A DNA stretch of 23,363 bases from JAFGKM01 sp964403465 (GTDB taxonomy: Bacteria; Ratteibacteria; UBA8468; B48-G9; JAFGKM01). Shown one piece after another: positions 15,122-23,363 of the stretch (position 1 is the stretch's first letter; every line of letters begins with the position of its first letter). Made by a program: the position numbers and the translations under genes. The stretch spans positions 1 to 23,363 of the forward strand of contig CAYOFY010000019.1 of assembly GCA_964403465.1 (NCBI GenBank), written 5' to 3'. Below the pieces are notes generated by a model, which saw only the letters and a program-made list of their open reading frames with translations, did no database searches and was not told where the DNA came from.

Positions 15122-15649
15122 TCACTGTTTTTTCTCGCCCGTCTTGTTCATTCCCTTCACTATCTCTTCCGTAAGGTTCACCACTTCATGCCCGTAAATA
15201 ACAATCCTTGAATCAAGAATAACCGTGAATCCGTTTTTCTCTCCGTAGGCCTTGACTTCCTTGCGTATTTCCTCCAGCAGGCCTTCTTCCAATCCCTTCC
15301 GCTTGTCATCCAGTTTTTTGTTGACATCACTCCATATCTTTGAAAACTCCTGAATCTTTTCCTTCAATTCGGCTTCCTTCTTGCTTTTCTCCTCGGGCTT
15401 CATCACATCTTTCTTCTGGTCGTAATCAGTCTGCATCTTTTTTATGTTGCTTTCCAGTTCTCCCACTTCCTTCTGTTTTTCTTCCACCTCTTTCATAAAA
15501 GCCTTCTCGGCTTCAGACGCTTTCTCGTATTTGGAAAAGACTTCCTTGAGATCCACGTATCCGATTTTAATATCCTGTGAAAAAGCAAGACCGGCGGATA
15601 CCATGCTTAATAGCAGACCGTTCAACAATGCTCTTTTAAGATTCTCCAT
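15122..15649 (-). CDS. skp: OmpH/Skp-family periplasmic chaperone
   Basis: 175 residues. A signal peptide is visible (positively charged start, hydrophobic 9-22, cleavage likely near residue 24-25). The mature protein opens with [13 protein letters not shown], the family signature. A long Lys/Glu-rich stretch (about 40-125) follows, forming the helical coiled-coil tentacles of the trimeric chaperone. The end ([22 protein letters not shown]) matches the C-terminal beta/alpha body. Skp holds unfolded outer-membrane proteins on the way to BamA, and here it lies 16 bases after bamA. GGGGGAT precedes the ATG. Confidence 0.93.
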   Translation of the reverse strand: MENLKRALLNGLLLSMVSAGLAFSQDIKIGYVDLKEVFSKYEKASEAEKAFMKEVEEKQKEVGELESNIKKMQTDYDQKKDVMKPEEKSKKEAELKEKIQEFSKIWSDVNKKLDDKRKGLEEGLLEEIRKEVKAYGEKNGFTVILDSRIVIYGHEVVNLTEEIVKGMNKTGEKKQ

Positions 15650-15665
15650 TGAAATCCCCCTTTTG

Positions 15666-17903
15666 CTAAAATCCGAAACTCATGCCTATATGAAACCTTC
15701 CCTCGGGTTCCCCCGGTTCTCTATCAAGTGCGCGGCCGTAATAAATCTCAATGGGCGCATTCAAGAAAGGCACCATGACCTTAAATCCGGCCCCGAAACT
15801 ACTGCGCAAATCTCCGTATTTATCCCACTCTTTCCACACATTGCCAGCGTCAAAGAACAAAACTCCTTTTAGTATATCTTCATATAAAGGATAAATCAAC
15901 TCAAAATTCTGTGCGAAGATGGACTGGCCCCCATCAAGCGGACTGCCCGAGGGACCCAGTTCCCTTTCCTTATATCCCCTGACAGTCCCTATGCCGCCCC
16001 CGAAAAATCTTTCATAGACAGGTACTTCAGTATCCCCTGTTTCCCTTACCATGCCCACGATGGTCATGCTGTGAAACACAGCCTTGCCCAGGGGAAAATA
16101 TAAGTCATTGTTCAGTATCGGCTTGACAAACGAAATGTCTCCCCCGAGAAAATCTCCTGCACATTCCACAGACAAACGGACCATGTCCCCCTTTCTGGGA
16201 GAGCGTTGACTGTCAAGCGTATTTAAAACCAGGGCCGGCATAATGCTGCTTTTTCTCATGTCTTCTTCGGGCCTTAACGGTGAGGGCACATCAATGTCCG
16301 AGAGACCGATCTCTTCAGTTCTCAGAGTGAAACCGAGGGAAGATTTGTCCCATCTTCTGCCGATTCTCAGTGCCGCACCTGTTCTGTCTTCCGTGTAGTC
16401 AGACCACATTCTGCTGGTCCTGTATAGATCGGTACCGAACCATACCGGCCTGTCAAAAAAATACGGTTCAGTAAAACTCAACCTGTAATTCTTTGCCTTC
16501 GTGCCAAATTCGGCGGAAAGGGACAAATTCTGTCCTCCGCCGATGAAAGAAGGTGGATTTGCTATGTCAAAATTACTCTGTTGAATGCTCACCATGCCAA
16601 CGAGGTCATCCACGCTGCTGTAACCTCCGCCTATCATGAAAAGTCCCGTTCTTCCTTTCTCAACAACGTCCACCACAACATTGGCAACACCAGGCTTATC
16701 TGTAAATTCCGGATAGATGTTGATCCTGTCGAAATAATTCAGGTCAAAGAGATTGCTGAAACTCTTGCGTATTTTGTCCGAGGTAATCTTTTCTCCCGGT
16801 TCAATCTTCACCTCTCTTCTTATAACCTTGTCCCTGGTTTTCGTATTACCTCTTACAACAATCTCACCTGCGGAAAATATCTCATCAGGCTCAATAAAAT
16901 ATACTATATTCACAACGCCCGGCTTCTCGGCCATCACGGGAATTTCGTCAACCTTGATTTTTAAGTATCCCTTGTTCATGTAAAAGAGGGATAAGTCTCT
17001 GATATTTTCATCCGCTTTTTTTCTGCTCAACAACTGCCCCTTCTCCTTGAAAGGCAGTAAGCTTCTCAGTTTCTTTTCATCAACCAGAAGATTGCCCTGG
17101 AAGCTTATGTCCCCCAGATGATATTGCATGCCTTCCTTCAGAGATATGTGCAGAACCAGCATCCTGCCCTTCTTATCCTGTGATACAGTTTTGTCCACCT
17201 CGACATCCAGGAAACCGTTATCCCTGTAGAAACTTGATATATTCCCAATATCCTTCTCAAAAATTTCTTCCTTAAAAGTACCCCTTATGAATGGCATATT
17301 TCTCTGTTTTATCTTCATTAACTTCCGCAGACGGTAACTGGAAAAGGACTTGTTACCTTCAAAGGTGATTGATGAAACATAACCCCGGCCTTCTTCCTTT
17401 ATTGATATATTGAGAATGACATCACGGTCTTTGTCCTCCGCCCTGTAATTGACCTCCGTCAGATAAAAACCTTTCTCCCTGTATTTGGACTTTATCTCTT
17501 CAATACCCCTGGAGATCTTTACCTCGTTCAAAATGTCCCCTTTCTTAATATCGAGGAATTCCAGAAGCTTTTTTGATGTGAATACGCTGTTGCCCGTACA
17601 TTTGATATCTTTGATTACAGGATTCTCGACCACGAGAAGTTTTATATTTATGCCGCCGTCCACTTCTTCCTTGTCGTAACCTATGCTGGAAAAAAAGCCG
17701 GTCTCCCCTATCTTTTTTATGTCGTCTATCAAAACTTCCTCGTTGAACTCAACCCCGGGCTTCATTTTCATGAGCATCAATATCCGTTCCTTGCTCACAT
17801 TCCTGTTTCCCGATACCTCTATCTCGTTTATCCTGGTCTGTGCAAAAACCAGAATGCTCGTATTAAGCAAGAGGGACAGCAGTAGAACTTGTATTTTTTT
17901 CAA
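15666..17903 (-). CDS. bamA: Outer-membrane protein assembly factor BamA (TTG start)
   Basis: 745 residues. This Omp85-family barrel inserts beta-barrel proteins into the outer membrane. A signal peptide (residues 1-21, MKKIQVLLLSLLLN then an FAQ site) is followed by five POTRA repeats (about 22-425), each opening with an I-x-V/F-x-G-N strand, for example EIEVSGN and SITFEGN. The C-terminal Omp85 barrel (about 430-745) contains the conserved loop-6 VRGY at 641-644 and ends in Phe, as assembly signals require. The start is TTG at 17903: no ATG gives a signal peptide, while AAAGGAGAT sits four bases before this TTG. It overlaps the end of clpC by 41 bases, so translation of the two is probably linked. 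Confidence 0.95.
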   Translation of the reverse strand: MKKIQVLLLSLLLNTSILVFAQTRINEIEVSGNRNVSKERILMLMKMKPGVEFNEEVLIDDIKKIGETGFFSSIGYDKEEVDGGINIKLLVVENPVIKDIKCTGNSVFTSKKLLEFLDIKKGDILNEVKISRGIEEIKSKYREKGFYLTEVNYRAEDKDRDVILNISIKEEGRGYVSSITFEGNKSFSSYRLRKLMKIKQRNMPFIRGTFKEEIFEKDIGNISSFYRDNGFLDVEVDKTVSQDKKGRMLVLHISLKEGMQYHLGDISFQGNLLVDEKKLRSLLPFKEKGQLLSRKKADENIRDLSLFYMNKGYLKIKVDEIPVMAEKPGVVNIVYFIEPDEIFSAGEIVVRGNTKTRDKVIRREVKIEPGEKITSDKIRKSFSNLFDLNYFDRINIYPEFTDKPGVANVVVDVVEKGRTGLFMIGGGYSSVDDLVGMVSIQQSNFDIANPPSFIGGGQNLSLSAEFGTKAKNYRLSFTEPYFFDRPVWFGTDLYRTSRMWSDYTEDRTGAALRIGRRWDKSSLGFTLRTEEIGLSDIDVPSPLRPEEDMRKSSIMPALVLNTLDSQRSPRKGDMVRLSVECAGDFLGGDISFVKPILNNDLYFPLGKAVFHSMTIVGMVRETGDTEVPVYERFFGGGIGTVRGYKERELGPSGSPLDGGQSIFAQNFELIYPLYEDILKGVLFFDAGNVWKEWDKYGDLRSSFGAGFKVMVPFLNAPIEIYYGRALDREPGEPEGRFHIGMSFGF

Positions 17904-20358
17904 GGTTATCTCCTTTCTTCAAAAGCCTGAAGGTTAGTTTGTCCTTTCCTCTGTAATCAACGAGAACCGTTGAATTCCTGGGATATATCTCTTTCAATAT
18001 TTCTTCGGAAAGCGGGTCTTCAAGGTATTTTGATATGGTCCTCTTGAGAGGCCTTGCACCGAATTCATAACTCGTCCCCTTGTCTATGAGAAACTCCTTC
18101 GCCTTGTCGGAAATGACGATGACAATATGCTGCTCTTTCATTCTTTCCTTGACGAAAGAAATCTCAAGTTCAGCAATCCTGAAAAGCTGCTCCCTTTTCA
18201 GCGGGTGAAATACTATTATCTCATCCAGTCTGTTCAAAAACTCCGGTCTGAAAGTATGCCTCACCTGTTCCGTTATCCGGTCTTTGAACTTCTCGTAAAA
18301 ATCTCCCCCTTCTTCGGGCTGAAAGCCCATAACTGACTTGTTCTTGAAAATCTGTGTTCCTATGTTTGAAGTCAGAATAAGTACCGTATTCTGAAAATTA
18401 ACGCTTCTGCCGAAACTATCCGTCAATTTCCCGTCCTCAAGTACCTGCAGGAGCAAATTGAAAATTTCAGGATGTGCCTTCTCAATTTCGTCAAGCAATA
18501 TAACGCTGTAAGGACGTCTCCTTATCCTTTCTGTAATCTGTCCTCCCTCTTCATAGCCCACATATCCGGGCGGTGCTCCTATTAACCTGCTTATAGAAAA
18601 TTTTTCCATATATTCCGACATATCTATCTGGACAAGCGCCTGTTCATCACCGAACAGGAACTTCGCAAGCGCCCTGGCAAGCAAGGTCTTGCCAACACCG
18701 GTCGGTCCGAGAAAGAGAAAACTTCCTATCGGTCTCCTCTTGTCCTGCAGGCCCGCTCTTGACCTCCTTATCGCTCTGCTTATTGCCGAAATCGCTTCAT
18801 CCTGCCCTATGACCATTTCATGAACCGCTTTTTCCATGTCAAGCAGTCTTTCTTTTTCCTTCTTGCAGAGCTGAGCAACCGGAATACCTGTCCACTGGGA
18901 AACAACCCCGGCTATATTTTCCTCGGTTATGGTCCTTTTCTCCTCGGGGATGAGTTTACTCCAGTTTTCTCTCAGATAATCAAGTTTATTCTTCAACTCC
19001 CTTTCTTTATCCCTTAACGAAGCAGCGGTCTCATAATCCTGTTTTTTTATCGAATTTTCTTTTTCTCTGGTAACTTCCTTAATCTCACCATTCAACTTTT
19101 CTATTTCCTCCGGCGGGTTGTAGAGTTTGAGTCTCAGATGACTTGCGGCTTCGTCTATCAGGTCAATGGCCTTGTCCGGCAAAAACCTGCCTGTTATATA
19201 TCTTTCACTCAACACCGCGGCTGCTTCGACCGCTTCATCTGAAATCTTGAGATGATGATGCACTTCATATTTTTCCTTCAATCCTCTCAAGATTTCTATG
19301 GTTTCCTGTACTGTGGAAGGATCCACCATGATCGGCTGAAACCTTCTCTCAAGCGCTCCATCCTTCTCAATATATTTCCTGTATTCATCAAGTGTCGTTG
19401 CCCCGATGCACTGAATCTCCCCGCGGGAGAGAGAGGGCTTCAGTATATTTGAGGCATCTATGGCCCCTTCCGCCCCGCCCGCTCCTACCAGAGTATGTAT
19501 CTCGTCAATAAAGATTATTACATTTCTGGAACTTCTGATTTCATCAAGAACTATTTTTACCCGCTGTTCAAATTCGCCCCTGTATTTTGTCCCGGCGACC
19601 ATTGACGGAAGGTCCAGCATTATCAGTTTCTTATCCTTCAAAATCTCAGGTGCGGCACCGGAGACAATCTTCTGAGCCAGTCCTTCAACAATTGCTGTCT
19701 TGCCCACTCCGGGTTCCCCGAGCAAAACGGGATTATTCTTTTTGCGTCTGCACAGGATTTGAGTCAGCCTTTCTATCTCCTTATCCCTGCCTATCACCGG
19801 ATCAAGCTTCCCTTCCATTGCAAGTTTGGTGAGATCCCTTCCAAAAGTCTGCAGGGCTGTCATCTTGGTTTTTTGATACTGCTGTGACGAATAACCCTTG
19901 TTATAACCTGTCCATTTCTGTCCCGTATCAAGAATAATCTCTTCAAAAGTCTCGCGCGCATTTTTCAGTGTGACGCCATTGTTTCTGAGTATCCTTGAAG
20001 GCAACGTATCCTCAGCCGCAATTATGCCAAGAAGAATGTGTTCCGTTCCAACATAGTTATGCGTGTAAAACTGCGCTTCCTTGACCGCGAGTTCCAGAAC
20101 CCTCTTTGATTGGGCGCTCAACGGCAGTTCACCCACATATACTGGAACTCCTATCTTCATATTTCTTTCAATCTCATGCTTCATCTTCTGAAATTCAATT
20201 CCCATGTGATGCAGGATTGCAACCCCCACTCCCTGAGCATCTTCTATCATTGCCAGAAGAATATGTTCGGGCTCTATCCTGTTATGCCCGAACTTTATGG
20301 CTTCCTTCCTCGCAAGATCCAGTAATGCCTTGACTCTTTCTGTAAATCTTTCAAACAT
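17863..20358 (-). CDS. clpC: Clp protease ATP-binding subunit ClpC
   Basis: 831 residues, an HSP100 unfoldase that feeds ClpP. Two N-domain repeats (about 1-145) precede AAA-1, with Walker A GEPGVGKT (214-221) and Walker B IIFIDE (281-286). A UVR/middle domain (about 420-465, DYETAASLRDKERELK) marks ClpC rather than ClpA or ClpB. AAA-2 has Walker A GPTGVGKT (551-558), Walker B VILLDE (619-624) and the GYVGYEEGG pore loop. MGF at 677-679 matches the IGF/VGF loop that docks ClpP. AGGAG lies five bases before the ATG. The last 14 codons overlap bamA. No ctsR, mcsA or mcsB is present, unlike in Firmicutes; the gene is tied instead to envelope genes. Confidence 0.96.
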   Translation of the reverse strand: MFERFTERVKALLDLARKEAIKFGHNRIEPEHILLAMIEDAQGVGVAILHHMGIEFQKMKHEIERNMKIGVPVYVGELPLSAQSKRVLELAVKEAQFYTHNYVGTEHILLGIIAAEDTLPSRILRNNGVTLKNARETFEEIILDTGQKWTGYNKGYSSQQYQKTKMTALQTFGRDLTKLAMEGKLDPVIGRDKEIERLTQILCRRKKNNPVLLGEPGVGKTAIVEGLAQKIVSGAAPEILKDKKLIMLDLPSMVAGTKYRGEFEQRVKIVLDEIRSSRNVIIFIDEIHTLVGAGGAEGAIDASNILKPSLSRGEIQCIGATTLDEYRKYIEKDGALERRFQPIMVDPSTVQETIEILRGLKEKYEVHHHLKISDEAVEAAAVLSERYITGRFLPDKAIDLIDEAASHLRLKLYNPPEEIEKLNGEIKEVTREKENSIKKQDYETAASLRDKERELKNKLDYLRENWSKLIPEEKRTITEENIAGVVSQWTGIPVAQLCKKEKERLLDMEKAVHEMVIGQDEAISAISRAIRRSRAGLQDKRRPIGSFLFLGPTGVGKTLLARALAKFLFGDEQALVQIDMSEYMEKFSISRLIGAPPGYVGYEEGGQITERIRRRPYSVILLDEIEKAHPEIFNLLLQVLEDGKLTDSFGRSVNFQNTVLILTSNIGTQIFKNKSVMGFQPEEGGDFYEKFKDRITEQVRHTFRPEFLNRLDEIIVFHPLKREQLFRIAELEISFVKERMKEQHIVIVISDKAKEFLIDKGTSYEFGARPLKRTISKYLEDPLSEEILKEIYPRNSTVLVDYRGKDKLTFRLLKKGDNLEKNTSSTAVPLA
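17908..17916 (-). promoter_or_regulatory. Ribosome binding site for bamA inside the clpC coding end
   Basis: AAAGGAGAT on the minus strand, four bases before the TTG at 17903. It decides the bamA start and is itself translated as part of clpC, so ribosomes finishing clpC pass over it. Confidence 0.75.
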
Positions 20359-20469
20359 ATTGACTCCTGGATAATCTACAAATCCTCATCCATCCCCTCA
20401 TATCCTGTACTGTGCACCTCCATATCCCTCCGGCAATATTATACAAACCTCCTCCCGTTTTATCCGGTA
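20359..20469 (-). promoter_or_regulatory. 111-base gap before clpC with a possible weak promoter
   Basis: This is the largest intergenic stretch of the window. On the minus strand it holds a perfect TATAAT (20443-20438), but no recognisable -35 at 16-18 bases upstream. The leader to the clpC ATG would be about 72 bases. The AGGAG ribosome site lies directly before the ATG. I see no hairpin-plus-U terminator after ilvE and no clear CIRCE inverted repeat, so regulated expression is not evident from sequence alone. Confidence 0.35.
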
Positions 20470-21348
20470 TCATTCATATACAGGAACGCCTTCTTCCATT
20501 GTCAATATTGAGAATTCTTTTCTTATCTTTCTTGTTGTATCACCGGGTTTCCCCGTTCCTATGGTTCTCTTGTCGAGAGAAACCACGGGAATTATCTCTG
20601 CCGCCGTACCCGTAAGGAAACACTCGTCAGCCGTGAATATATCATACCTCGTCATATTCTCCTCTACCACTTTCAGCCCCATGTTGGCGGCAATTTCCTT
20701 GACGACATTTCTTGTTACACCTTCAAGAATCCCTGCATATACGGGCGGCGTGAGCAAGACATTCTTCCTAACCGCAAAGATATTCTCGCCTGTACATTCG
20801 CTTATATACCCCTGATTATTCAGCATCAGCCCCTCAGCCGCTCCGGCATTATTCGCCTCTATTTTCGCAAGAATATTATTCAGATAGTTGAGAGACTTTA
20901 TGGCAGGACTGACGGCTTCCGTCAGGTTTCTTTTGGTTCCCACGGTAATGACATCAAGTCCTTTATCATACAGGGCCTCCGGATAAAGCTGTATTGTGCC
21001 TGCTATGATAAAAAGCGTGGGTACTCTGCACTTCCTCGGATCCAGCCCCAGGTCTCCGACTCCCCTTGTGACAACCACCCTTATATAACTGTCCTTCAAT
21101 TTGTTTGCCCTGACAGTCTGAATTATGGCGTTTTTCAGATCATAAAAATTGAGAGGCACCTCAAGCATTATCGCCTTTGCCGAACCGTACAGCCGGAAAA
21201 GATGCTCCTCCAATTTCCATATCCTGCCGTTATAGCCCCTTATGCCCTCAAAGACACCGTCCCCGTACAACAGGCCGTGGTCAAAGATTGACACCCGGGC
21301 TTCTTCCTCGGGAACCAGCTTGCCGTTTAGATATATAAGCAACCCCAT
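20470..21348 (-). CDS. ilvE: Branched-chain amino acid aminotransferase (class IV PLP enzyme)
   Basis: 292 residues. The enzyme makes or degrades valine, leucine and isoleucine with 2-oxoglutarate/glutamate. The N-terminus (IYLNGKLVPEEEARVSIFDHG, split at about 5-25) and GDGVFEGIRGYNG are the class IV start. Lys151 in AIKSLNYLNNIL is the PLP-binding lysine. SECTGENIF carries the conserved Glu, and FLTGTAAEIIPV is the phosphate/substrate loop near the C-terminus. The full-length family size is about 290-310. An AGGGG sequence precedes the ATG. It sits 41 bases after lolD and 111 before clpC, with no other ilv genes in view. A D-amino-acid transaminase is a less likely alternative given the IRGYNG and AIKSLNYL motifs. 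Confidence 0.93.
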   Translation of the reverse strand: MGLLIYLNGKLVPEEEARVSIFDHGLLYGDGVFEGIRGYNGRIWKLEEHLFRLYGSAKAIMLEVPLNFYDLKNAIIQTVRANKLKDSYIRVVVTRGVGDLGLDPRKCRVPTLFIIAGTIQLYPEALYDKGLDVITVGTKRNLTEAVSPAIKSLNYLNNILAKIEANNAGAAEGLMLNNQGYISECTGENIFAVRKNVLLTPPVYAGILEGVTRNVVKEIAANMGLKVVEENMTRYDIFTADECFLTGTAAEIIPVVSLDKRTIGTGKPGDTTRKIRKEFSILTMEEGVPVYE

Positions 21349-21388
21349 ATGTTTACCCCTTTACCCCGAACTCTGACGTTATATGCCT

Positions 21389-22111
21389 TCACTGTGAGGG
21401 ATTATGATTTTCCTGTCCCTTTTCTCTTACTTGTTCCGTTTTTTCAATCTCCCCTTCATTTAAATATACTACTTTTGTGGCAAATTGTAAAAATTTATCG
21501 TTGTGCGTTCCTATGATAAATGTGACTTCCCTCTTTTCATTCAGGGATTTAACCGTATCAAAAAACAGTTCGGAGGACTTCTTGTCTATGCTACCGGTCG
21601 GTTCATCTGCAAATACTATGGAAGGTTTGCATATCAGACTCCTGCAGATCGCAACCTTCTGAAGCTCACCGCCGGAGAGCTGGGCAGGATACGCGTTCTT
21701 CTTCTTAACGAGATTAAACTCGGCAAGGAGATTCCCCGCCTCCTCGTAATAGGATTTGAGTTTCAGGTAACTCTTCTCTCTTATCCACAAAGGCAGCATG
21801 ACGTTTTCAATAACGTTGAGTTCCGGGATAAGATAATAAAACTGGAAGATAAAACCAAAGGTTTTATTCATTATACCGCAGGTTTCCCTTTCTCCGAGAG
21901 AGGTTATCTCCCTGCCCTCCAGGTAAACATTTCCTTTCGTGGGCTTGTCAAGAAGTCCCAGCACGTTTATCAGCGTTGTCTTGCCTGACCCGGAAGGTCC
22001 AAGCAATATCAATATATCTCCCTTTTCTATTTCTATATCAACGTTACTCAGCGCGACAACCCCCCCGGGGTATTCCTTGGTAATCTTGCTGCCCGTCAAT
22101 AATTTACTCAT
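21389..22111 (-). CDS. lolD: LolD-like lipoprotein-releasing ABC transporter ATPase
   Basis: 240 residues, an ABC ATPase of the MacB/LolD/FtsE group. Walker A is GPSGSGKTT (38-46), the Q-loop follows FGFIFQFYYLIPELNV, the signature is LSGGELQKVAICRSL, Walker B is VFADEPTGSID, and the switch His is in IIGTHND. It powers release of outer-membrane-bound lipoproteins from the inner membrane together with the permease. The ATG overlaps the lolC stop by 8 bases (ATGAGTAA), implying coupled translation. The C-terminus carries about 20 extra polar residues. Assignment as Lol rather than MacB rests on the LolC-type partner and on the bamA/lpx context. Confidence 0.88.
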   Translation of the reverse strand: MSKLLTGSKITKEYPGGVVALSNVDIEIEKGDILILLGPSGSGKTTLINVLGLLDKPTKGNVYLEGREITSLGERETCGIMNKTFGFIFQFYYLIPELNVIENVMLPLWIREKSYLKLKSYYEEAGNLLAEFNLVKKKNAYPAQLSGGELQKVAICRSLICKPSIVFADEPTGSIDKKSSELFFDTVKSLNEKREVTFIIGTHNDKFLQFATKVVYLNEGEIEKTEQVREKGQENHNPSQ

Positions 22112-23288
22112 TTCTTATCGCCCTGTTCGGATTTAATCCTGCAGCCCGTTTCGCTGGATACAGGCTGGCAAAACTCACGATGGCAAATACCAATACTATT
22201 ATCCATGATATATCCGATAGGGAAATCTCTATCGGCAGACGGGAAAGGTCATACACGAATTCCGGAAGTTTTATAAACTGGTATTTTTTCAACAACCATG
22301 CAAGTATCCCGCCAGAGACCAGGCCGCTCATGAGACCCTTGCCACCCAGTATCAACCCCTGGTAAATGAATATCTTTTCCACGTCCCTTGAAGAAAGTCC
22401 GAGTGCTCTCAATATCCCTATTTCCTTAACCTTCCTGTAAACCGTTATCATAAGAGTGGACGATATGTTGAAAGATGCAACAAGCACTATGAGACCGAGA
22501 ATAACCGCCATGGCCTTCCTCTCCAGGGCAAGCGCAGCAAAGAGAATCTTGTTCTTCTGAACCCATGTGGAAACCGCATATTTGTTATCCAGAACTTCTC
22601 TGACCTTTGCGGCAACCCTTTCCGAGGCGTAGATATCGCCTATTTTTATGCCTATGCCCTGCACCATGCTAACCGTACCAAAGATTCCGCTGTTAAGTGA
22701 CACAAACCCCATTGAAGAGTCAAACGCATAAACCCCGTATTCAACGATACCCGCAACTCTGGTTTGTCGCTCCAATGCCAGTACCCCGGTAATTATTGAA
22801 ATTTCGTCTCCCACGCCAACGTCCAGTTCTTTTGCAAGTTCACTACCGAGGATTATCCCGTCATCCAGTCCCTTCAACTTGCCTTCCTTGAGGAACCTGG
22901 CTATATTTGTAACCTCATCCTCCGAAACCGGGTCAATAGCTTTCAATATGCCTCCAAGCATGTATCTGCTGGATCTGTATATAACCTGGGTGGTAATGTA
23001 GGGTGATATCCCCTCAACCTCGGGAATGCTTGCGGAAACCCGTTCCATAACCTGCCTGTAGTCTCTTATAAATGGTTTCCCTTCAACCGTTATGATGGGA
23101 TACGCACCTATTATTTTCCTCTTCAACTCCCTTGAAAAACCGTTCATCACCCCGATGACAAGCATCAGGGCAACAACCCCTATGGCAATACCGGCTACTG
23201 AAAAGATGCTTATGAACCATAAAAAACTGTCCGCCCGTCGCTTCTGTCCGGCAAATTTCCTTGAAAGAAAAAAATTGTATGAAAGCAT
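22104..23288 (-). CDS. lolC: LolC/LolE-like lipoprotein-releasing ABC transporter permease
   Basis: 394 residues. The first membrane segment (about 24-50, FLWFISIFSVAGIAIGVVAL) is followed by a large periplasmic MacB-type domain (about 51-255). Three further membrane segments form the FtsX domain (about 260-285, 310-340, 355-378). The C-terminus YPAKRAAGLNPNRAIRNE is the family ending. The N-terminus (LSYNFFLSRKF) matches LolC/E proteins. Only one permease gene is present, so the transporter may be a homodimer-type LolF-like arrangement or use a second permease elsewhere. It heads the large envelope run. A strong promoter ends six bases before the ATG and the only Shine-Dalgarno-like GGGAGG is 20 bases upstream, too far to serve this start. 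Confidence 0.9.
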   Translation of the reverse strand: MLSYNFFLSRKFAGQKRRADSFLWFISIFSVAGIAIGVVALMLVIGVMNGFSRELKRKIIGAYPIITVEGKPFIRDYRQVMERVSASIPEVEGISPYITTQVIYRSSRYMLGGILKAIDPVSEDEVTNIARFLKEGKLKGLDDGIILGSELAKELDVGVGDEISIITGVLALERQTRVAGIVEYGVYAFDSSMGFVSLNSGIFGTVSMVQGIGIKIGDIYASERVAAKVREVLDNKYAVSTWVQKNKILFAALALERKAMAVILGLIVLVASFNISSTLMITVYRKVKEIGILRALGLSSRDVEKIFIYQGLILGGKGLMSGLVSGGILAWLLKKYQFIKLPEFVYDLSRLPIEISLSDISWIIVLVFAIVSFASLYPAKRAAGLNPNRAIRNE

Positions 23289-23322
23289 AGATTGATTATA
23301 CCAGAATTCCTCCCTGTGTTAA
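23286..23322 (-). promoter_or_regulatory. Predicted leaderless promoter of lolC and the envelope operon
   Basis: On the minus strand TTAACA (23322-23317), a 16-base spacer ending in TGG, and a perfect TATAAT (23300-23295), then six bases CAATCT and the ATG at 23288. The extended -10 (TGGTATAAT) is near ideal. Initiation seven bases after the -10 falls on the A of the start codon. Confidence 0.72.
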
Positions 23323-23363
23323 AATTGAAACGGCTGAAATAATGTTGACACTGGAATTGTTAT

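Noticed and set aside
20351..20401. 16-codon ORF before clpC whose stop overlaps the clpC ATG, considered as a leader peptide
   Set aside because: The ribosome site is weak (AGGAT next to the ATG), there is no codon bias suggesting attenuation, and no terminator hairpin follows.
23345..23350. Plus-strand TTGACA at the right edge, possibly the -35 of a divergent gene
   Set aside because: The -10 and any gene would lie beyond the window, so it cannot be evaluated.

Overview
The window reads as chromosomal DNA from an uncultured Gram-negative (LPS-making, two-membrane) bacterium. It carries a BamA/Skp outer-membrane module, most of the first half of the lipid A pathway (LpxA, an LpxC-FabZ fusion, LpxD, LpxI), a Lol-type lipoprotein exporter and a type IV pilus/pseudopilus assembly locus. 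The fused LpxC-FabZ, LpxI in place of LpxH, and a planctomycete/Omnitrophota-style prepilin with a [16 protein letters not shown]-terminus point to a candidate-phylum lineage such as Omnitrophota or a PVC-neighbouring group. This is inference from gene content only. Coding density is very high. No gap exceeds about 111 bases, and I see no tRNA, rRNA, CRISPR array, insertion sequence or phage gene.

Layout: all genes but one are on the minus strand, so transcription runs from right to left. Right block (23288 to 9714): lolC-lolD-ilvE-clpC-bamA-skp/ompH-lpxD-lpxC/fabZ-lpxA-lpxI-FAD oxidase. Many junctions in this run overlap or nearly touch. It couples export of lipoproteins, insertion of outer-membrane proteins, periplasmic chaperoning and lipid A synthesis to a Clp protein-quality-control ATPase. 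A single plus-strand gene follows, a Cof-type HAD phosphatase (8892-9722). It diverges from an SGNH hydrolase/amidohydrolase pair (8819-7381) across a compact bidirectional promoter.

Left block (7344 to 1): a ParA-type ATPase, a 73-residue ribbon-helix-helix protein, then pilB-pilT-pilB-pilC-prepilin. The prepilin runs off the left edge. Two PilB/GspE-type extension ATPases flank one PilT retraction ATPase, so the locus probably drives a dynamic type IV pilus or a related pseudopilus machine. The ParA/RHH pair resembles a small partition cassette and may serve chromosome segregation or the placement of the pilus machine.

The most notable non-coding signal is a repeated promoter layout. At lolC, parA and the first pilB, a sigma70-like -10 hexamer ends 6-7 bases before the start codon and no usable Shine-Dalgarno sequence is present, which predicts leaderless mRNAs. 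Other genes (clpC, bamA, pilC, the RHH gene, the SGNH hydrolase) have clear Shine-Dalgarno sequences, so both initiation modes seem to coexist. I did not find a clearly new multi-gene system. The window is mostly recognisable housekeeping and envelope machinery with unusual linkage and promoter structure.
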